Assembly: GCF_000967495.1 (NCBI RefSeq)
Contig: NZ_JXXU01000009.1
Coordinates: 1 to 63,521 of the forward strand
From: Vibrio neptunius
GTDB lineage: Bacteria > Pseudomonadota > Gammaproteobacteria > Enterobacterales > Vibrionaceae
Length of the DNA: 63,521 bases
Direction: 5' to 3'
A model generated the notes under the pieces. That model was not told where the DNA came from and ran no database searches. It saw only the letters and a list, made by a program, of their open reading frames with translations. Below are positions 16,404 through 25,914 of this stretch, piece by piece. Each line of letters opens with the position of its first letter. The first letter of the stretch is position 1. A program made the position numbers and the translations under genes.

Positions 16404-18197
16404 CTATCGTTGAAACAAGTAGTCTGGTGAGGTCATGACCATCAAGATTGCAAGTTGTACGCGCATCAATCGATCTTCTTCCTCTTCCAAGTAGTCAATG
16501 GCCGTTGCGATCGAACGCTTGGTCTCGTCCGACAAGCGATGGCCTGTCAGAAGTAGGTCAAGGTGTGAGACCAAGAGGTTAGGCTGGCTAGCAAGCTGAT
16601 ATTCATGAGTGTAATAGGCGCGAAAGCTTTGCTTAATTTGCGCCCGACTGACCTGTTTTCCTTCCTCTGCCAGTGATGCTTGTTCGTCATCAATATCTTC
16701 TTCCATTAAGTTATTGAAAATAAAGTGAGTGAGGAAATTGCTGTAACCAGACAAGCTGGATGCATTGATAAGCTGCATTTCCGGTGCAGTGAGACCCATT
16801 TCCGCACTCTTACTGCCCGGAGGCACGTACCCTGGGCGGAAAAAATTGAACACAGAAGGTGAGCGATACGGATGCTGTGAGAGGGCCTCAACGCCTTCCG
16901 TTGACCAGAGGTCGAGTTTAAATTGTGGGGTGACTTGTCTAATCTCAAACGCTCGTGCCCACTGGGTAAACGCCAACAATGGCTCTCTAATTTTTCCGTG
17001 ATGCAGTGAGACTGGTCGTTGGGCTTCGGTATCAAAAAGCACAGCTGCTAAGGTCGCTTTCAGATCGCCTCGTTGTCGACTACCAACGATTTGTCCATCC
17101 GGTAACATATACCAGCCAGCGTCAAAGGTATCCGCCACTCGTTTGACATAGTGGGTGGAAGGATTACTGGTGGTAAAACGTTTAATGAGCTGAGTACTGA
17201 AAAAGGGGGCGACATTGGGGTGATGAAAGATATGATCAAGAGCTTGTTGTACCGATTGTTCAGCTGACGTGTTGGCCGCTATGGTATAGCCAAGAAAGTG
17301 TTTCTCCTCGCTAGAGTGGTATTGACGACGAATGGTCATTGGTTTTGGAGCAGCGTCCATCCATGCTTCAAAGCGCTCTTCTTCATCAAAGTGAGAAGGA
17401 ACATTGAGATCAAAGCCGGTAAACACCTTGGCTAAACCCGTAATATCCAGATTGCTGTAGGCTTCTATCGCTTTCCCCTGATTGTTGATCTTTTCGCTAC
17501 CATCTTGATTGAGGAGTGTGACGCCAATCGTGAACAATTGCAGTAGCTCTCGGGCATAGTTTTCATCTGGCATTCGACCTGTTGCCACGTCTGCTTTCTT
17601 GCTGCCCATATAAGTTAAGTAGTAGCCCATGGTTGCAGAATAGGTGATGTCACTCAGCAACTGGCGAAAATTGCCAAAGGCATGCTTGATTAATAAATCT
17701 TCATAGCTTGCAATGGCTGTCGGAGTTTCTGCCAGTACTTCCCCACCTTTTGTTGAAACGACAAAAATTTCGGACAGTGCAAAGGCCATTCTCTGGCGAA
17801 GCTGATCATTCGCCGTGATCGCGTTAGTCCAGAAGCCGAAGGTGGGAGATTCCAAAACGAAAGCATTGAGTTCTTCACCATGATCAGCATGAGCAATCGC
17901 CAGTTGAACGTGAGGCATCAAATAGCTAGGCTGAGTATTGAGTTGATTGATGAACCACTGCGATTGGCTTTTCTTGCATAACGCGTTGATATCTTGGCGC
18001 TTTGCACCAAACGTTACTTGATTTAAAAAACTCACTGATTGAGAAATTTGATCGGTTTGACATTGCCAATAGGCTTGATTTTGATCCACAGAGGACATGA
18101 TTGAGCTTGCAGCTTGTTCACCTTGCGCGCTGTGGCTGGTTACAGTGAACAAAGCGCTAATCACTATTAACGTCGAGATTGGGTAAAACTTCGACAC
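16404..18197 (-). CDS. DUF1800 family exported protein
   Basis: 597 residues from a GTG start, fixed by an AAAGGAG ribosome site nine bases before it. Residues 1-25 are a Sec signal peptide (ends in HSAQG). The DUF1800 pattern is seen in FLNQVTFGAKRQDINAL, NYARELLQLFTIGV, GLAKVFTGFDL and SPSVFNFFRPGYVPPGS. The role is unknown; it is always partnered with DUF1501, which follows 10 bases later. The mRNA leader contains an 11-base-pair stem whose 3' arm holds the ribosome site. Confidence 0.88.
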   Translation of the reverse strand: MSKFYPISTLIVISALFTVTSHSAQGEQAASSIMSSVDQNQAYWQCQTDQISQSVSFLNQVTFGAKRQDINALCKKSQSQWFINQLNTQPSYLMPHVQLAIAHADHGEELNAFVLESPTFGFWTNAITANDQLRQRMAFALSEIFVVSTKGGEVLAETPTAIASYEDLLIKHAFGNFRQLLSDITYSATMGYYLTYMGSKKADVATGRMPDENYARELLQLFTIGVTLLNQDGSEKINNQGKAIEAYSNLDITGLAKVFTGFDLNVPSHFDEEERFEAWMDAAPKPMTIRRQYHSSEEKHFLGYTIAANTSAEQSVQQALDHIFHHPNVAPFFSTQLIKRFTTSNPSTHYVKRVADTFDAGWYMLPDGQIVGSRQRGDLKATLAAVLFDTEAQRPVSLHHGKIREPLLAFTQWARAFEIRQVTPQFKLDLWSTEGVEALSQHPYRSPSVFNFFRPGYVPPGSKSAEMGLTAPEMQLINASSLSGYSNFLTHFIFNNLMEEDIDDEQASLAEEGKQVSRAQIKQSFRAYYTHEYQLASQPNLLVSHLDLLLTGHRLSDETKRSIATAIDYLEEEEDRLMRVQLAILMVMTSPDYLFQR

Positions 18198-18203
18198 GGG
18201 CGA

Positions 18204-18235
18204 ATACTCCTTTCCATGAGGCCAGAAAGGAGTAT
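18204..18235 (-). promoter_or_regulatory. Hairpin over the DUF1800 ribosome site
   Basis: ATACTCCTTTC and GAAAGGAGTAT are perfect 11-base complements around ten bases. On the minus-strand mRNA the 3' arm contains AAAGGAG, the ribosome site of the GTG start nine bases later. Folding would block translation initiation of DUF1800 and DUF1501 relative to the kinase genes upstream. A protein operator is an alternative reading. Confidence 0.5.
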
Positions 18236-18275
18236 AAGTATCTGGTGTATGACTTTGGTTTACATATCTCAGGCA

Positions 18276-19706
18276 CTAACCATACAAATTTGTATGGTTA
18301 GTGGAAAATTGGATGTTAAATACTGTCCCTGGCGTGTCAGGCAATAGAGTGATGGAGGCACCATGAAGATGAGCGATACTTTGCACCAAACTGAGTCCCA
18401 ACCCATTGCTGGCGTCGCTGCGGCTGAGGTCAGCGGTATAAAAACGTTCAAAGATCCGCTGTCTGTGTTGATCAGCGATGCCCGGGCCGTTATCACCTAG
18501 CTGGAGGACCACTCCCGATTCTGAAGGTTGAAGGTGTACCCAGACCTGACCGTTGTTTTTGCTGTACTTTACGTTGTTTTCGAACAAATTGATCATCATC
18601 TGATTGAGTAATTCTGCATCACCCGAAACGCTGATTGCGGGCACAATGGCACTGGTGAGTTGTAGATTATGATCCTCAAAAACCGGTTGATAACTGTCGA
18701 CGAGATTTTCAATCAACTCAGAAAGGTTGATATCGGTAAAATGAGATTTGCGCTTGCCCGAGTCAATCTCACTCAGGCGGAGTAAGCTGTTAAAGGTTTT
18801 TAACATAGCGGCGACTTGCGATTGGGCTTTTTCTATGTGTTGTTCAGCCCCGTCACTGTCCATCTGCATCAGCTGTAATTGATTCGCGAGTCGAGTCAGT
18901 GGCGTTTTTAAATCATGTGCGATACCGACCGTAACGTCTTCGATATTGGTATTGAGGTGCTCTATCCTCTCCAGCATTTGATTAATGTTTTCAGACAAAC
19001 GATCGAATTCATCTGTACTTGTGGAGACAGGCAACCGCTCAGTGTGATGGGTGCTGCTAATGGTCTCCAGATTGTCTGAGAGATCATCAAGGCGTTGGTA
19101 TACTTTTCGACTGAGTAGATAAGCGATCAATACGGATAACGGCAACGCCGTCACACAGACCCAAATTAACCCTTCAGACATAGTTTCGAGAATCGATCGG
19201 TAATCTAAGCTGGTGCTGGCTCCGACCACCAGAACAAAATCACTGTTGAGCTTGTGTTGCAGTGTTCTGATCTCATACACCGCGTCAATTAGCTGATCTT
19301 CTTCATCAAAGTGAGAAACATCGAAAGTGTACCAGTGCCATCCAGAGGGCGACTCGCTCAGTGGTGTAAAACCATAATCTTTACCGTGTGCTCTAAGATA
19401 AACCACATACTGATTTCGTTGCATTCTCTCATGCCAAAATTCTGGGTCATTGAGATCTTCGAAATCCATATCAAGCTCTTCAATCAGCCAATCTACGCCA
19501 TTTTCTGTCGTTTCTTCTACCAACCATTGATAGGTATCGCTTTGCTCTTGCTTATCCAACTGGTTGGTATTGTATAAAAATGTGCCACCGATAATACCTA
19601 ATAGGATCAGAGCTGAAACAAAGAACAGTGCAGAAGAAGTGAGTGTGTATCTGAAAACAGAGGAACGCCAAATGTTGGCAACAGCAGGCTTAGAACGAGA
19701 GGACAT
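18276..19706 (-). CDS. Sensor histidine kinase
   Basis: 476 residues. Membrane segments lie at about 18-45 and 175-198 around a periplasmic domain of some 130 residues. The HAMP linker follows, then HisKA with VTVGIAHDLKTPLTRL (phosphoacceptor His), and an ATPase domain with NLFENNVKYSKNNG, GDNGPGIAD and GLGLSLVQSIA. It overlaps the response regulator gene by 17 bases. Order of the unit is regulator, kinase, DUF1800, DUF1501, suggesting it controls or senses something linked to the exported pair. The signal is unknown. Confidence 0.93.
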   Translation of the reverse strand: MSSRSKPAVANIWRSSVFRYTLTSSALFFVSALILLGIIGGTFLYNTNQLDKQEQSDTYQWLVEETTENGVDWLIEELDMDFEDLNDPEFWHERMQRNQYVVYLRAHGKDYGFTPLSESPSGWHWYTFDVSHFDEEDQLIDAVYEIRTLQHKLNSDFVLVVGASTSLDYRSILETMSEGLIWVCVTALPLSVLIAYLLSRKVYQRLDDLSDNLETISSTHHTERLPVSTSTDEFDRLSENINQMLERIEHLNTNIEDVTVGIAHDLKTPLTRLANQLQLMQMDSDGAEQHIEKAQSQVAAMLKTFNSLLRLSEIDSGKRKSHFTDINLSELIENLVDSYQPVFEDHNLQLTSAIVPAISVSGDAELLNQMMINLFENNVKYSKNNGQVWVHLQPSESGVVLQLGDNGPGIADQHRQRIFERFYTADLSRSDASNGLGLSLVQSIAHLHGASITLLPDTPGTVFNIQFSTNHTNLYG

Positions 19707-20361
19707 AGCCAGCTCCGCGCACCGTTTTAATCAGTTCAGTATTGAAGGCTTTATCGACTTTGTGTCTTAGACGGCTAACATGGGTTTGGACCAAACTGGT
19801 GTTGGGGTCAAACTGAAAGCCCCAAACTTGTTCCAGCAACATAGTCCGGGTGACCAATTCACCTTGATTGACCATCAGCAATTCCAGAATCTGGTACTCG
19901 CGTGGCAGAAGATCGAGTTCTTGACCTGAATGACTCACTTTGCGGCTGATTTTATCCAGCGTGAGAGGGCCAGCGGTTAGCTGAGTAGAGGTTGGGTTGA
20001 CGGGCTGGCGGCGTGCTAGTGCTTTGACGCGAGCATTTAACTCTTCGAAGGCAAAAGGTTTAACCATATAGTCATCGGCACCAGCTTCAAGGCCAGCAAC
20101 GCGATCACCAATGCTGTCTTTTGCAGTAAGGATAAGAATCGGAGAATGCACCTGGCTTTGTCTGAGTACGCGTATGGCGTCAATGCCATCCATGCTAGGC
20201 AGCATGCGGTCAAAAATGATGACATCGAAAGACTCACTCGCGGCGCGAACGAGTCCGGTTTTCGCATCAGGTTCGTGACAAAGAGAGTGGCCTTGTTCTG
20301 TTAAGCCTTTATGTATGAACTCAGCAATCTCAGTGTCATCTTCAACCAGCAGCAATTTCAT
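19690..20361 (-). CDS. OmpR-family response regulator
   Basis: 223 residues. The receiver has LLVEDDTEIAEF, VIIFDRMLPSMDG (phosphoacceptor Asp) and YMVKPFAFEEL. The C-terminal winged helix shows LLPREYQILELLMVNQG and HVSRLRHKVDK. First gene of the regulator/kinase/DUF1800/DUF1501 series; its promoter lies in the 109-base gap before it. Similar to QseB/PmrA-class regulators, but no orthologue is claimed. Confidence 0.93.
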   Translation of the reverse strand: MKLLLVEDDTEIAEFIHKGLTEQGHSLCHEPDAKTGLVRAASESFDVIIFDRMLPSMDGIDAIRVLRQSQVHSPILILTAKDSIGDRVAGLEAGADDYMVKPFAFEELNARVKALARRQPVNPTSTQLTAGPLTLDKISRKVSHSGQELDLLPREYQILELLMVNQGELVTRTMLLEQVWGFQFDPNTSLVQTHVSRLRHKVDKAFNTELIKTVRGAGYVLSF

Positions 20362-20470
20362 GTGTTTTGTATTCCTTCAATCCACTGTTTACATAAATTG
20401 AATCAATGAATGAAGGTTGCGTCCACTTATTTGTGTGATTGAAGGAGCGTTCCTGAAGTGACATTACATA

Positions 20471-20674
20471 TTACAAGTCCATCAGGCTTTCAATCGACTC
20501 CTCAATCGAGAGATTGTGATAAGAGCGTATAGTCTGACCATCTGTCGCATCAATCAATATAGTATTGATTGCTGACTGGCCATGCTGTTCAATGACGTTC
20601 AGGCTCTGTTCGACGTTGTCATACGTTAGGGTGAGATTATCTTTTAGCACTATAGTGCAAGTGTGCAGATTCAT
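20471..20674 (-). CDS. Small hypothetical protein
   Basis: 67 residues from the ATG at 20674, which has AAGGAAG five bases upstream; a longer frame starting at 20707 lacks a ribosome site. It is soluble and acidic (begins MNLHTCTIVLKDNLTL, ends with two IEES/ESLMDL helices). I do not recognise the family. It lies divergently from the Ada-AlkA gene. Confidence 0.6.
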   Translation of the reverse strand: MNLHTCTIVLKDNLTLTYDNVEQSLNVIEQHGQSAINTILIDATDGQTIRSYHNLSIEESIESLMDL

Positions 20675-20827
20675 AGCCAACTTCCTTATTATTTGTATCG
20701 ACTGCATTCTAACTCTAGAAGAGTTTAAACTGATAGCAAATTCGATTAACTTCCGAAAATGGCTAGTATTAAAAAGTGAGCCGATTAGACTCGCGGTAAG
20801 AGTTTGAAAGATGTCGGGAAGAAGAAT

Positions 20828-22192
20828 GTGAACGGATTGTCATCCATATCATTGCAAGAGTGTCAAAGTGCTCGTCAGGCCAGAGATGCACGTTTCGATG
20901 GCCGTTTCTATGTGGCGGTAAAAACCACAGGTATTTTTTGTCGACCCATATGCCCCGCCAACTTACCCAAGGAAGAAAATGTTGAGTACTTCGTCGAAAA
21001 AGCGCAGGCGCTTCAAGCGGGTTATCGGCCTTGTTTGCGTTGTCGCCCAGACAGTGCGCCAAGTTCTTGGGCTTGGAAAGGGGTGGAAACGACGTTTCTT
21101 CGTGCTTTGAAAATGATTGAGCAAGGCGAGTTACAAACGTCTAGCTTGGTTGAGTTGGCCGAACGTCTTGGCATTAGCGATCGCTATATGAGACAGCTGT
21201 TTCAAGACCATCTTGGGATGGCGCCAAAACAGTACGCGCTTTACCATCAGTTGATGTTTGCTAAACAACTGCTTCATTCCAGTTCCATGTCGGTGACGGA
21301 TATTGCGTTCGCGAGTGGGTTCAACAGCGTACGTCGATTCAATGATGCATTTAAGCAGGTTATTAAGCTGACCCCGACTCAGGTCAGAAAAGATCAGGCT
21401 GTGTCTGTGGTAGAAAGTAGCTACATCGACCTCGCGTTTAAAGGACCTTTAGATTGGCAACACATGCTGGATTTTTACCGCCTGCGAGCTATTGACGGAT
21501 TAGAGCATGTTAGCGACGAACGTTATCAGAGAAAGTTTGAGATTGAAGGGGCGAACGGTTGGTGTTCGATTCGCTATCTTAAGCCCGGAATTATGCGCGT
21601 TGAGTTTGAGTTGTCTGATACCCGTCGCCTCAAAGCCTTAGTGAATCAATTGCGCAGAGTGTTTGACCTTGATACGGATATCTTGACCATTGAACAGACA
21701 TTGAATGCGGTCAATCCAAACCTAATATTGCGTAGTGGAATTCGTATTCCCGGAGTCTGGAACACTTGGGAAGGCGGTGTTCGTGCCATTTTGGGCCAAC
21801 AAGTGTCGATCAAGGCCGCCATAGGGCAACTCAATTTACTCGTTAAAACCTTACAACCCAGAGGTGTGACACATTTTCCCACACCACAGGAAGTGGCCCT
21901 TGCTGATTTATCTTTTTTACGTATGCCGCAAAGCCGCAAAGAGACATTGGCCCGTTTTGCGCAGTTTATGGTAGAAAACCCCGAAGCGAGTCTAGAACAA
22001 TGGCTTGATGTCAAAGGTATTGGTCCATGGACAGTTAATTACGCACGGTTGAGAGGAGCCTCCGATCCCAATTGCTTCCTAGATGGTGATTTGGTCGTCA
22101 AAAAAGCCCTGCATCAGTTCCCTGAACTGGATGCTGAACGCGTATCTCCATGGGGGAGTTATGCCACATTCCATTGCTGGAGCCACGCATGA
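20828..22192 (+). CDS. alkA: Ada-type AraC domain fused to AlkA 3-methyladenine DNA glycosylase
   Basis: 454 residues from a GTG at 20828, chosen over a TTG at 20804 because of the GGGAAGAAG just before it. Residues 20-75 form the Ada zinc domain with Cys38, Cys42, Cys69 and Cys72 (FCRPICP, CLRC), in which Cys38 would accept methyl groups from phosphotriesters. An AraC helix-turn-helix pair follows (about 100-190). The rest is AlkA: an AlkA N-domain, VRAILGQQVSIKAA, the helix-hairpin-helix VKGIGPWTVNYARLRG and the catalytic aspartate in FLDGDLVVKKAL. It excises alkylated bases and may sense damage. It ends in a four-base overlap with ogt. Confidence 0.92.
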   Translation: MNGLSSISLQECQSARQARDARFDGRFYVAVKTTGIFCRPICPANLPKEENVEYFVEKAQALQAGYRPCLRCRPDSAPSSWAWKGVETTFLRALKMIEQGELQTSSLVELAERLGISDRYMRQLFQDHLGMAPKQYALYHQLMFAKQLLHSSSMSVTDIAFASGFNSVRRFNDAFKQVIKLTPTQVRKDQAVSVVESSYIDLAFKGPLDWQHMLDFYRLRAIDGLEHVSDERYQRKFEIEGANGWCSIRYLKPGIMRVEFELSDTRRLKALVNQLRRVFDLDTDILTIEQTLNAVNPNLILRSGIRIPGVWNTWEGGVRAILGQQVSIKAAIGQLNLLVKTLQPRGVTHFPTPQEVALADLSFLRMPQSRKETLARFAQFMVENPEASLEQWLDVKGIGPWTVNYARLRGASDPNCFLDGDLVVKKALHQFPELDAERVSPWGSYATFHCWSHA

Positions 22193-22671
22193 ACAAGAGT
22201 TACACCTATTTAAAAACACCGCTTGGGCAGATGACGATTCAGGCTAATGAGCAAGGTTTGTTAGGGGGTTGGTTTGAGACTCAGACCACACAACCTGAAA
22301 AGTTAGGCAAAAACGATAAAGAACATCCTATACTTATTAAAGCAATCAAACAGTTAGACGAGTATTTTGCTGGCCATCGACAGGCATTTGATCTCCCACT
22401 AGCAGCACAAGGAACGGTATTTCAGCAGCAGGTGTGGAAAGCATTAACAACCATACCTTTTGGCGAGACTTGGAGTTACCAGCAGTTGGCCGATGCGATT
22501 GGTAACCCAAAAGCCGTGAGAGCGGTGGGGTTGGCAAACGGTAAGAACCCGATATCTGTGATTGTCCCATGCCATAGGGTGATTGGTAAGAGCGGTAAGC
22601 TAACCGGCTATGCGGGCGGGCTGGAACGGAAAGCAGCATTGTTAAAAATAGAGCATTGGGAACCTGAGTAA
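22189..22671 (+). CDS. ogt: Methylated-DNA--protein-cysteine methyltransferase
   Basis: 160 residues. The ATG overlaps the stop of alkA in an ATGA, so translation is coupled. The alkyl-acceptor motif IVPCHRVIG and the preceding helix-turn-helix (YQQLADAIGNPKAVRAVGLANGKNP) are intact, and the N-terminal ribonuclease-like domain is short as in Ogt. It repairs O6-alkylguanine in one suicide transfer. With the Ada-AlkA protein it makes a compact adaptive-response operon. Confidence 0.95.
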   Translation: MNKSYTYLKTPLGQMTIQANEQGLLGGWFETQTTQPEKLGKNDKEHPILIKAIKQLDEYFAGHRQAFDLPLAAQGTVFQQQVWKALTTIPFGETWSYQQLADAIGNPKAVRAVGLANGKNPISVIVPCHRVIGKSGKLTGYAGGLERKAALLKIEHWEPE

Positions 22672-23036
22672 TGCGGTTAGAAAAAGGATTATTTTCCTTG
22701 CTAGTAATGCTTTTGCTGCAAGGGTGTTTTGAAGAAAAACTTGATCGAATGATCAACAAGCAAACCTATGAGTTTGAAGGGGTATATGAAAATCTGTATA
22801 CCCAGGATTTATTGATGTTCAAAGATGCGATGGTCACGATCAGCCGGGTGGGTGCGCCTGATGTCATCAAATCTTTTGAGGTCGACGATAATTTCCTGAC
22901 CATAACCATGCGCAATAACTCCAAAGAAAAACGTGAAGACATCGTTATGCGCATTCATGGTAATAATGAAGCATTGACGTGCAGTGTTTGTGCAAGATAC
23001 CAGCTTGCTAGTGTGTGGCAGAGACGATTGGATTAA
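22671..23036 (+). CDS. Small lipoprotein
   Basis: 121 residues; its ATG shares a base with the ogt stop (TAATG), so it is the third coupled gene of the repair operon. Residues 1-19 form a lipoprotein signal with the lipobox LLQGC. The mature part is charged and has a CSVC pair near the C-terminus. No family recognised. Why a lipoprotein is coupled to DNA repair is unclear; co-transcription may be accidental. Confidence 0.7.
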   Translation: MRLEKGLFSLLVMLLLQGCFEEKLDRMINKQTYEFEGVYENLYTQDLLMFKDAMVTISRVGAPDVIKSFEVDDNFLTITMRNNSKEKREDIVMRIHGNNEALTCSVCARYQLASVWQRRLD

Positions 23037-23064
23037 CTATAACGAGTGAATCGGCCATTGAAAA

Positions 23065-23088
23065 GGACAGCCTTCGGGCTGTCCTCTT
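23065..23088. terminator. Terminator between the lipoprotein gene and nhaD
   Basis: GGACAGCC, three bases and GGGCTGTCC form a strong stem with CTCTTTA after it and AAAA before it, so it can end both convergent transcripts. Confidence 0.82.
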
Positions 23089-23112
23089 TACATTGAATAA
23101 TGCTCAGGAAAT

Positions 23113-24546
23113 TTAGAATAACGCTGAATTAAGCATTAAATGGAGGGCAATACTCACGGCGTAACCTATGGCTATGACGGGGGCCCATTTTAGATGGCCA
23201 AAGAAGGTATACTTGCCATGCGCGGCTCCCATAAGCGCAACCCCGGCCGCAGAGCCAATGGAAAGCAAACTACCACCAACACCTGCGGTCAGCGTGACCA
23301 ATAGCCAGTTACCCATCGACATCGTTGGTTCCATGGTCAGGACGGCAAACATCACCGGGATGTTATCGACAATAGCAGACAAGATCCCCACCATAACATT
23401 GGCCCAGATTGGATCCCACTGGGTGTACATTACCTCAGAAACCAATCCTAAGTAGCCGAGTAAGCTCAAGCCGCCGACGCACATCACTACCCCATAGAAG
23501 AAGAGTAACGTGTCCCACTCGGCATGAGAGACTCGTCTAAACACATCGAACGGGACAACCGAGCCGAGCCGTTTCAGCGCCGTGTCATCACGATTGGCAA
23601 TCGCAAGGGCTGCTTTCTTATGGAGCGATGCTTTAAGAGTCTTACGCAAGAAAAACCCGAAAAACTGTAGATAAGCCAGCCCCATCATCATGCCAATGAC
23701 AGGTGGGAAGTGCAGCACAGCATGGAACGCAACTGCAGTCGCAATTGTCAGTATAAACAACCCGACAATCCGGCGGGCACCACGTTTTAACTCTACATGC
23801 TGGTGGACGACATTCGGTGTCGTACTTGGCACAAACATCGACATGATGATGGCAGGGACAACGTAGTTGGCAATGGAAGGCAAGAACAAAGGCATAAACT
23901 CAGAGAAGGAGACATAACCTGCCTGCCACACCATCAATGTTGTGATATCACCAAATGGACTGAAGGCCCCGCCAGCGTTGGCCGCGACCACAATATTAAT
24001 ACACGCCAGATTGATAAATTTAGGGTTGTCTCCCGCGACTTTCATCACAACCGCACACATCAACAAAGCCGTAGTCAGGTTGTCGGCAATCGGAGAAATA
24101 AAGAACGCCAGAATACCGGTTAACCAAAACAACGACTTGTAATTAAAACCTTTTCCGACCATCCACGCTTGCAACGCATCGAACAGCCGCCGCTCTTCCA
24201 TCGCGCTGATATAGGTCATGGCCACCAGTAAGAACAGCAATAACTCTGCGTACTCGAGTAGGTTGTGTTCCAGTGCTGATTTGGCAACTTCGATATGACC
24301 ATGTTGCGAGTAGACATAACCAATCATGGCCCAGATGAGGCCCGCTGCTAGCAGGACAGGTTTGGACTTTCGAAGCGAGAGGTATTCTTCCAGCATCACC
24401 AGCGCATAGGCACAAGTGAAAATCAGGATGGCCACATAGCCGATGGTAGATTGAGTTAAGGGCAACGTTTCTTGAGGGCTGTTGGCGGCAAAAGTCGTAA
24501 AGGGAAGTAATACAAGGGCGACAAAAGCGAGCCACTGCAATTTCAT
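23113..24546 (-). CDS. nhaD: NhaD-type Na+/H+ antiporter
   Basis: 477 residues with an N-terminal signal-like segment and about 12 hydrophobic segments. Characteristic parts include ISPIADNLTTALLMCAVVMK and NIVVAANAGGAFSPFGDITTLMVW, the conserved intramembrane Asp/Thr region of the NhaD family described in Vibrio. It exchanges Na+ (and Li+) for H+ at the inner membrane at alkaline pH. The ATG follows AAGGAG. It is monocistronic and divergent from the AraC regulator. Confidence 0.9.
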   Translation of the reverse strand: MKLQWLAFVALVLLPFTTFAANSPQETLPLTQSTIGYVAILIFTCAYALVMLEEYLSLRKSKPVLLAAGLIWAMIGYVYSQHGHIEVAKSALEHNLLEYAELLLFLLVAMTYISAMEERRLFDALQAWMVGKGFNYKSLFWLTGILAFFISPIADNLTTALLMCAVVMKVAGDNPKFINLACINIVVAANAGGAFSPFGDITTLMVWQAGYVSFSEFMPLFLPSIANYVVPAIIMSMFVPSTTPNVVHQHVELKRGARRIVGLFILTIATAVAFHAVLHFPPVIGMMMGLAYLQFFGFFLRKTLKASLHKKAALAIANRDDTALKRLGSVVPFDVFRRVSHAEWDTLLFFYGVVMCVGGLSLLGYLGLVSEVMYTQWDPIWANVMVGILSAIVDNIPVMFAVLTMEPTMSMGNWLLVTLTAGVGGSLLSIGSAAGVALMGAAHGKYTFFGHLKWAPVIAIGYAVSIALHLMLNSALF

Positions 24547-24901
24547 ACTTTCACTCCTTGAAAGAAGATGGTTGTTATGGTGGAGCCATTCTAAAGAGGT
24601 TTTGACTATGGGTATGTGAGATAGGTTTGATCTGATTGAATTGTCGTCAGTTTTTAACCGTCAATGCCAGTGATATCAAGCTGGTTATTCGACATTTTAG
24701 ACATTGATATGCACCAGTATTACCAAGCAAACTCAAATGAAATGGAAATAGGGAAAAGGTTAGAGTGACGATTGGCTCACTGTTCGCAGGTTATCAACCA
24801 GTTCAACCATTCAGCGTGTTTTATAATGTTAAAGATATTAATTCTCATTGGTGAATTTGTTAGGATAGGCCACTTCTAACCCACTATGATTGAGAACCAC
24901 G
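24547..24901. other. 355-base divergent intergenic region
   Basis: Lies between nhaD and the AraC gene and should hold both promoters. A TATAAT-like box (24822-24827) faces the AraC gene; no good -35 was found. Nothing else recognised. Confidence 0.4.
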
Positions 24902-25834
24902 ATGACGACAGGTAAGTCCACGGAACGACCTTCTAATGCGTTTAGTCGGATCAGTAAAGTACTGTCGTTCATTCATCAGCACATCAATGAGCCGTTATCC
25001 CTAGATGATATTGCCCGTCAAAGCTGTTGGTCACGCTGGCAACTGCAACGAGTATTCCAGACAGAAACAGGTATAGCGGTAGCGACTTATGTCCGAGAAC
25101 TCAAGCTCAGTCAGGCAGCAGAAAGGTTGATTGACACGTCAGATAGGGTAATTGACATCGCTCTAGAGCTTGGCTTTAGTTCAGAAATTAGCTTCAGTCG
25201 TTCGTTCAAGCAAGTATTTGGCCTTAGCCCTCGAGCGTATCGTAAACAAGGGCTCCGAACCGGTTTGCGCAAGCCCATTGAGGTTTCTCGACGTGCAACG
25301 CAAGAGGCCAGCCCGCTTTTTGTTGAAGTAAGAGTGGAGTCCAAAAATGCATTTCTCCTCAAAGGACTCCATGAAGACATTAATGGGTTGTTCTCCCTTA
25401 ACCCTGACTTTCAACAAAAAGTCCCTGCGTTGTGGCATCGACTAGAGCAAACCCTGCCAAGTGAAGCTGACCGTTCTCTTGCCTTGACCGGTGTGATTGA
25501 TATTACCCAAAGCCAGTTCGACGGCAGTAACATCCAATATTGGGCAGGAGTGGAAATAACCGATGATTGGTGGCTACCCCAATTACCCTCTGTGCTCTCT
25601 CCAGAACTGAGCACCTTGGGGGTGCCCGCGCAAACATACGCCGTGGTCAAACATCGTGGGCCAGTGGTGTATTTGCCCAAAACACTAGAGTGGTTCTTGC
25701 TCAATTGGTTACCTCACTCTGGTTATCGGGGTATTGATGGTTACGAACTTGAATGCTATCCCGCCAATTACCATCAACAAGATCCCCATGCTGTCATGGA
25801 ATATTGGATCCCAGTTGAACGGCTATCACCATAA
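24902..25834 (+). CDS. AraC-family regulator with a GyrI-like domain
   Basis: 310 residues from the ATG at 24902 (a TTG four codons earlier is possible). Residues 18-115 form the AraC DNA-binding domain, with two helix-turn-helix units (LSLDDIARQSCWSRWQLQRVF and VIDIALELGFSSEISFSRSFKQVFGLSPRAYRK). The C-terminal half resembles the GyrI-like small-molecule-binding fold found in Rob and relatives (ends CYPANYHQQDPHAVMEYWIPV). It lies directly upstream of a siderophore receptor on the same strand and may activate it in response to the ligand, as DesR-type regulators do; that link is inference. Confidence 0.86.
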   Translation: MTTGKSTERPSNAFSRISKVLSFIHQHINEPLSLDDIARQSCWSRWQLQRVFQTETGIAVATYVRELKLSQAAERLIDTSDRVIDIALELGFSSEISFSRSFKQVFGLSPRAYRKQGLRTGLRKPIEVSRRATQEASPLFVEVRVESKNAFLLKGLHEDINGLFSLNPDFQQKVPALWHRLEQTLPSEADRSLALTGVIDITQSQFDGSNIQYWAGVEITDDWWLPQLPSVLSPELSTLGVPAQTYAVVKHRGPVVYLPKTLEWFLLNWLPHSGYRGIDGYELECYPANYHQQDPHAVMEYWIPVERLSP

Positions 25835-25914
25835 CTCTTAGTGATGGTTTTATAAATTAATTTGGTAAAGATGCACCAAATTGTTAACTTTCCTGTTTCT
25901 CAGGTTTGTAGAAT

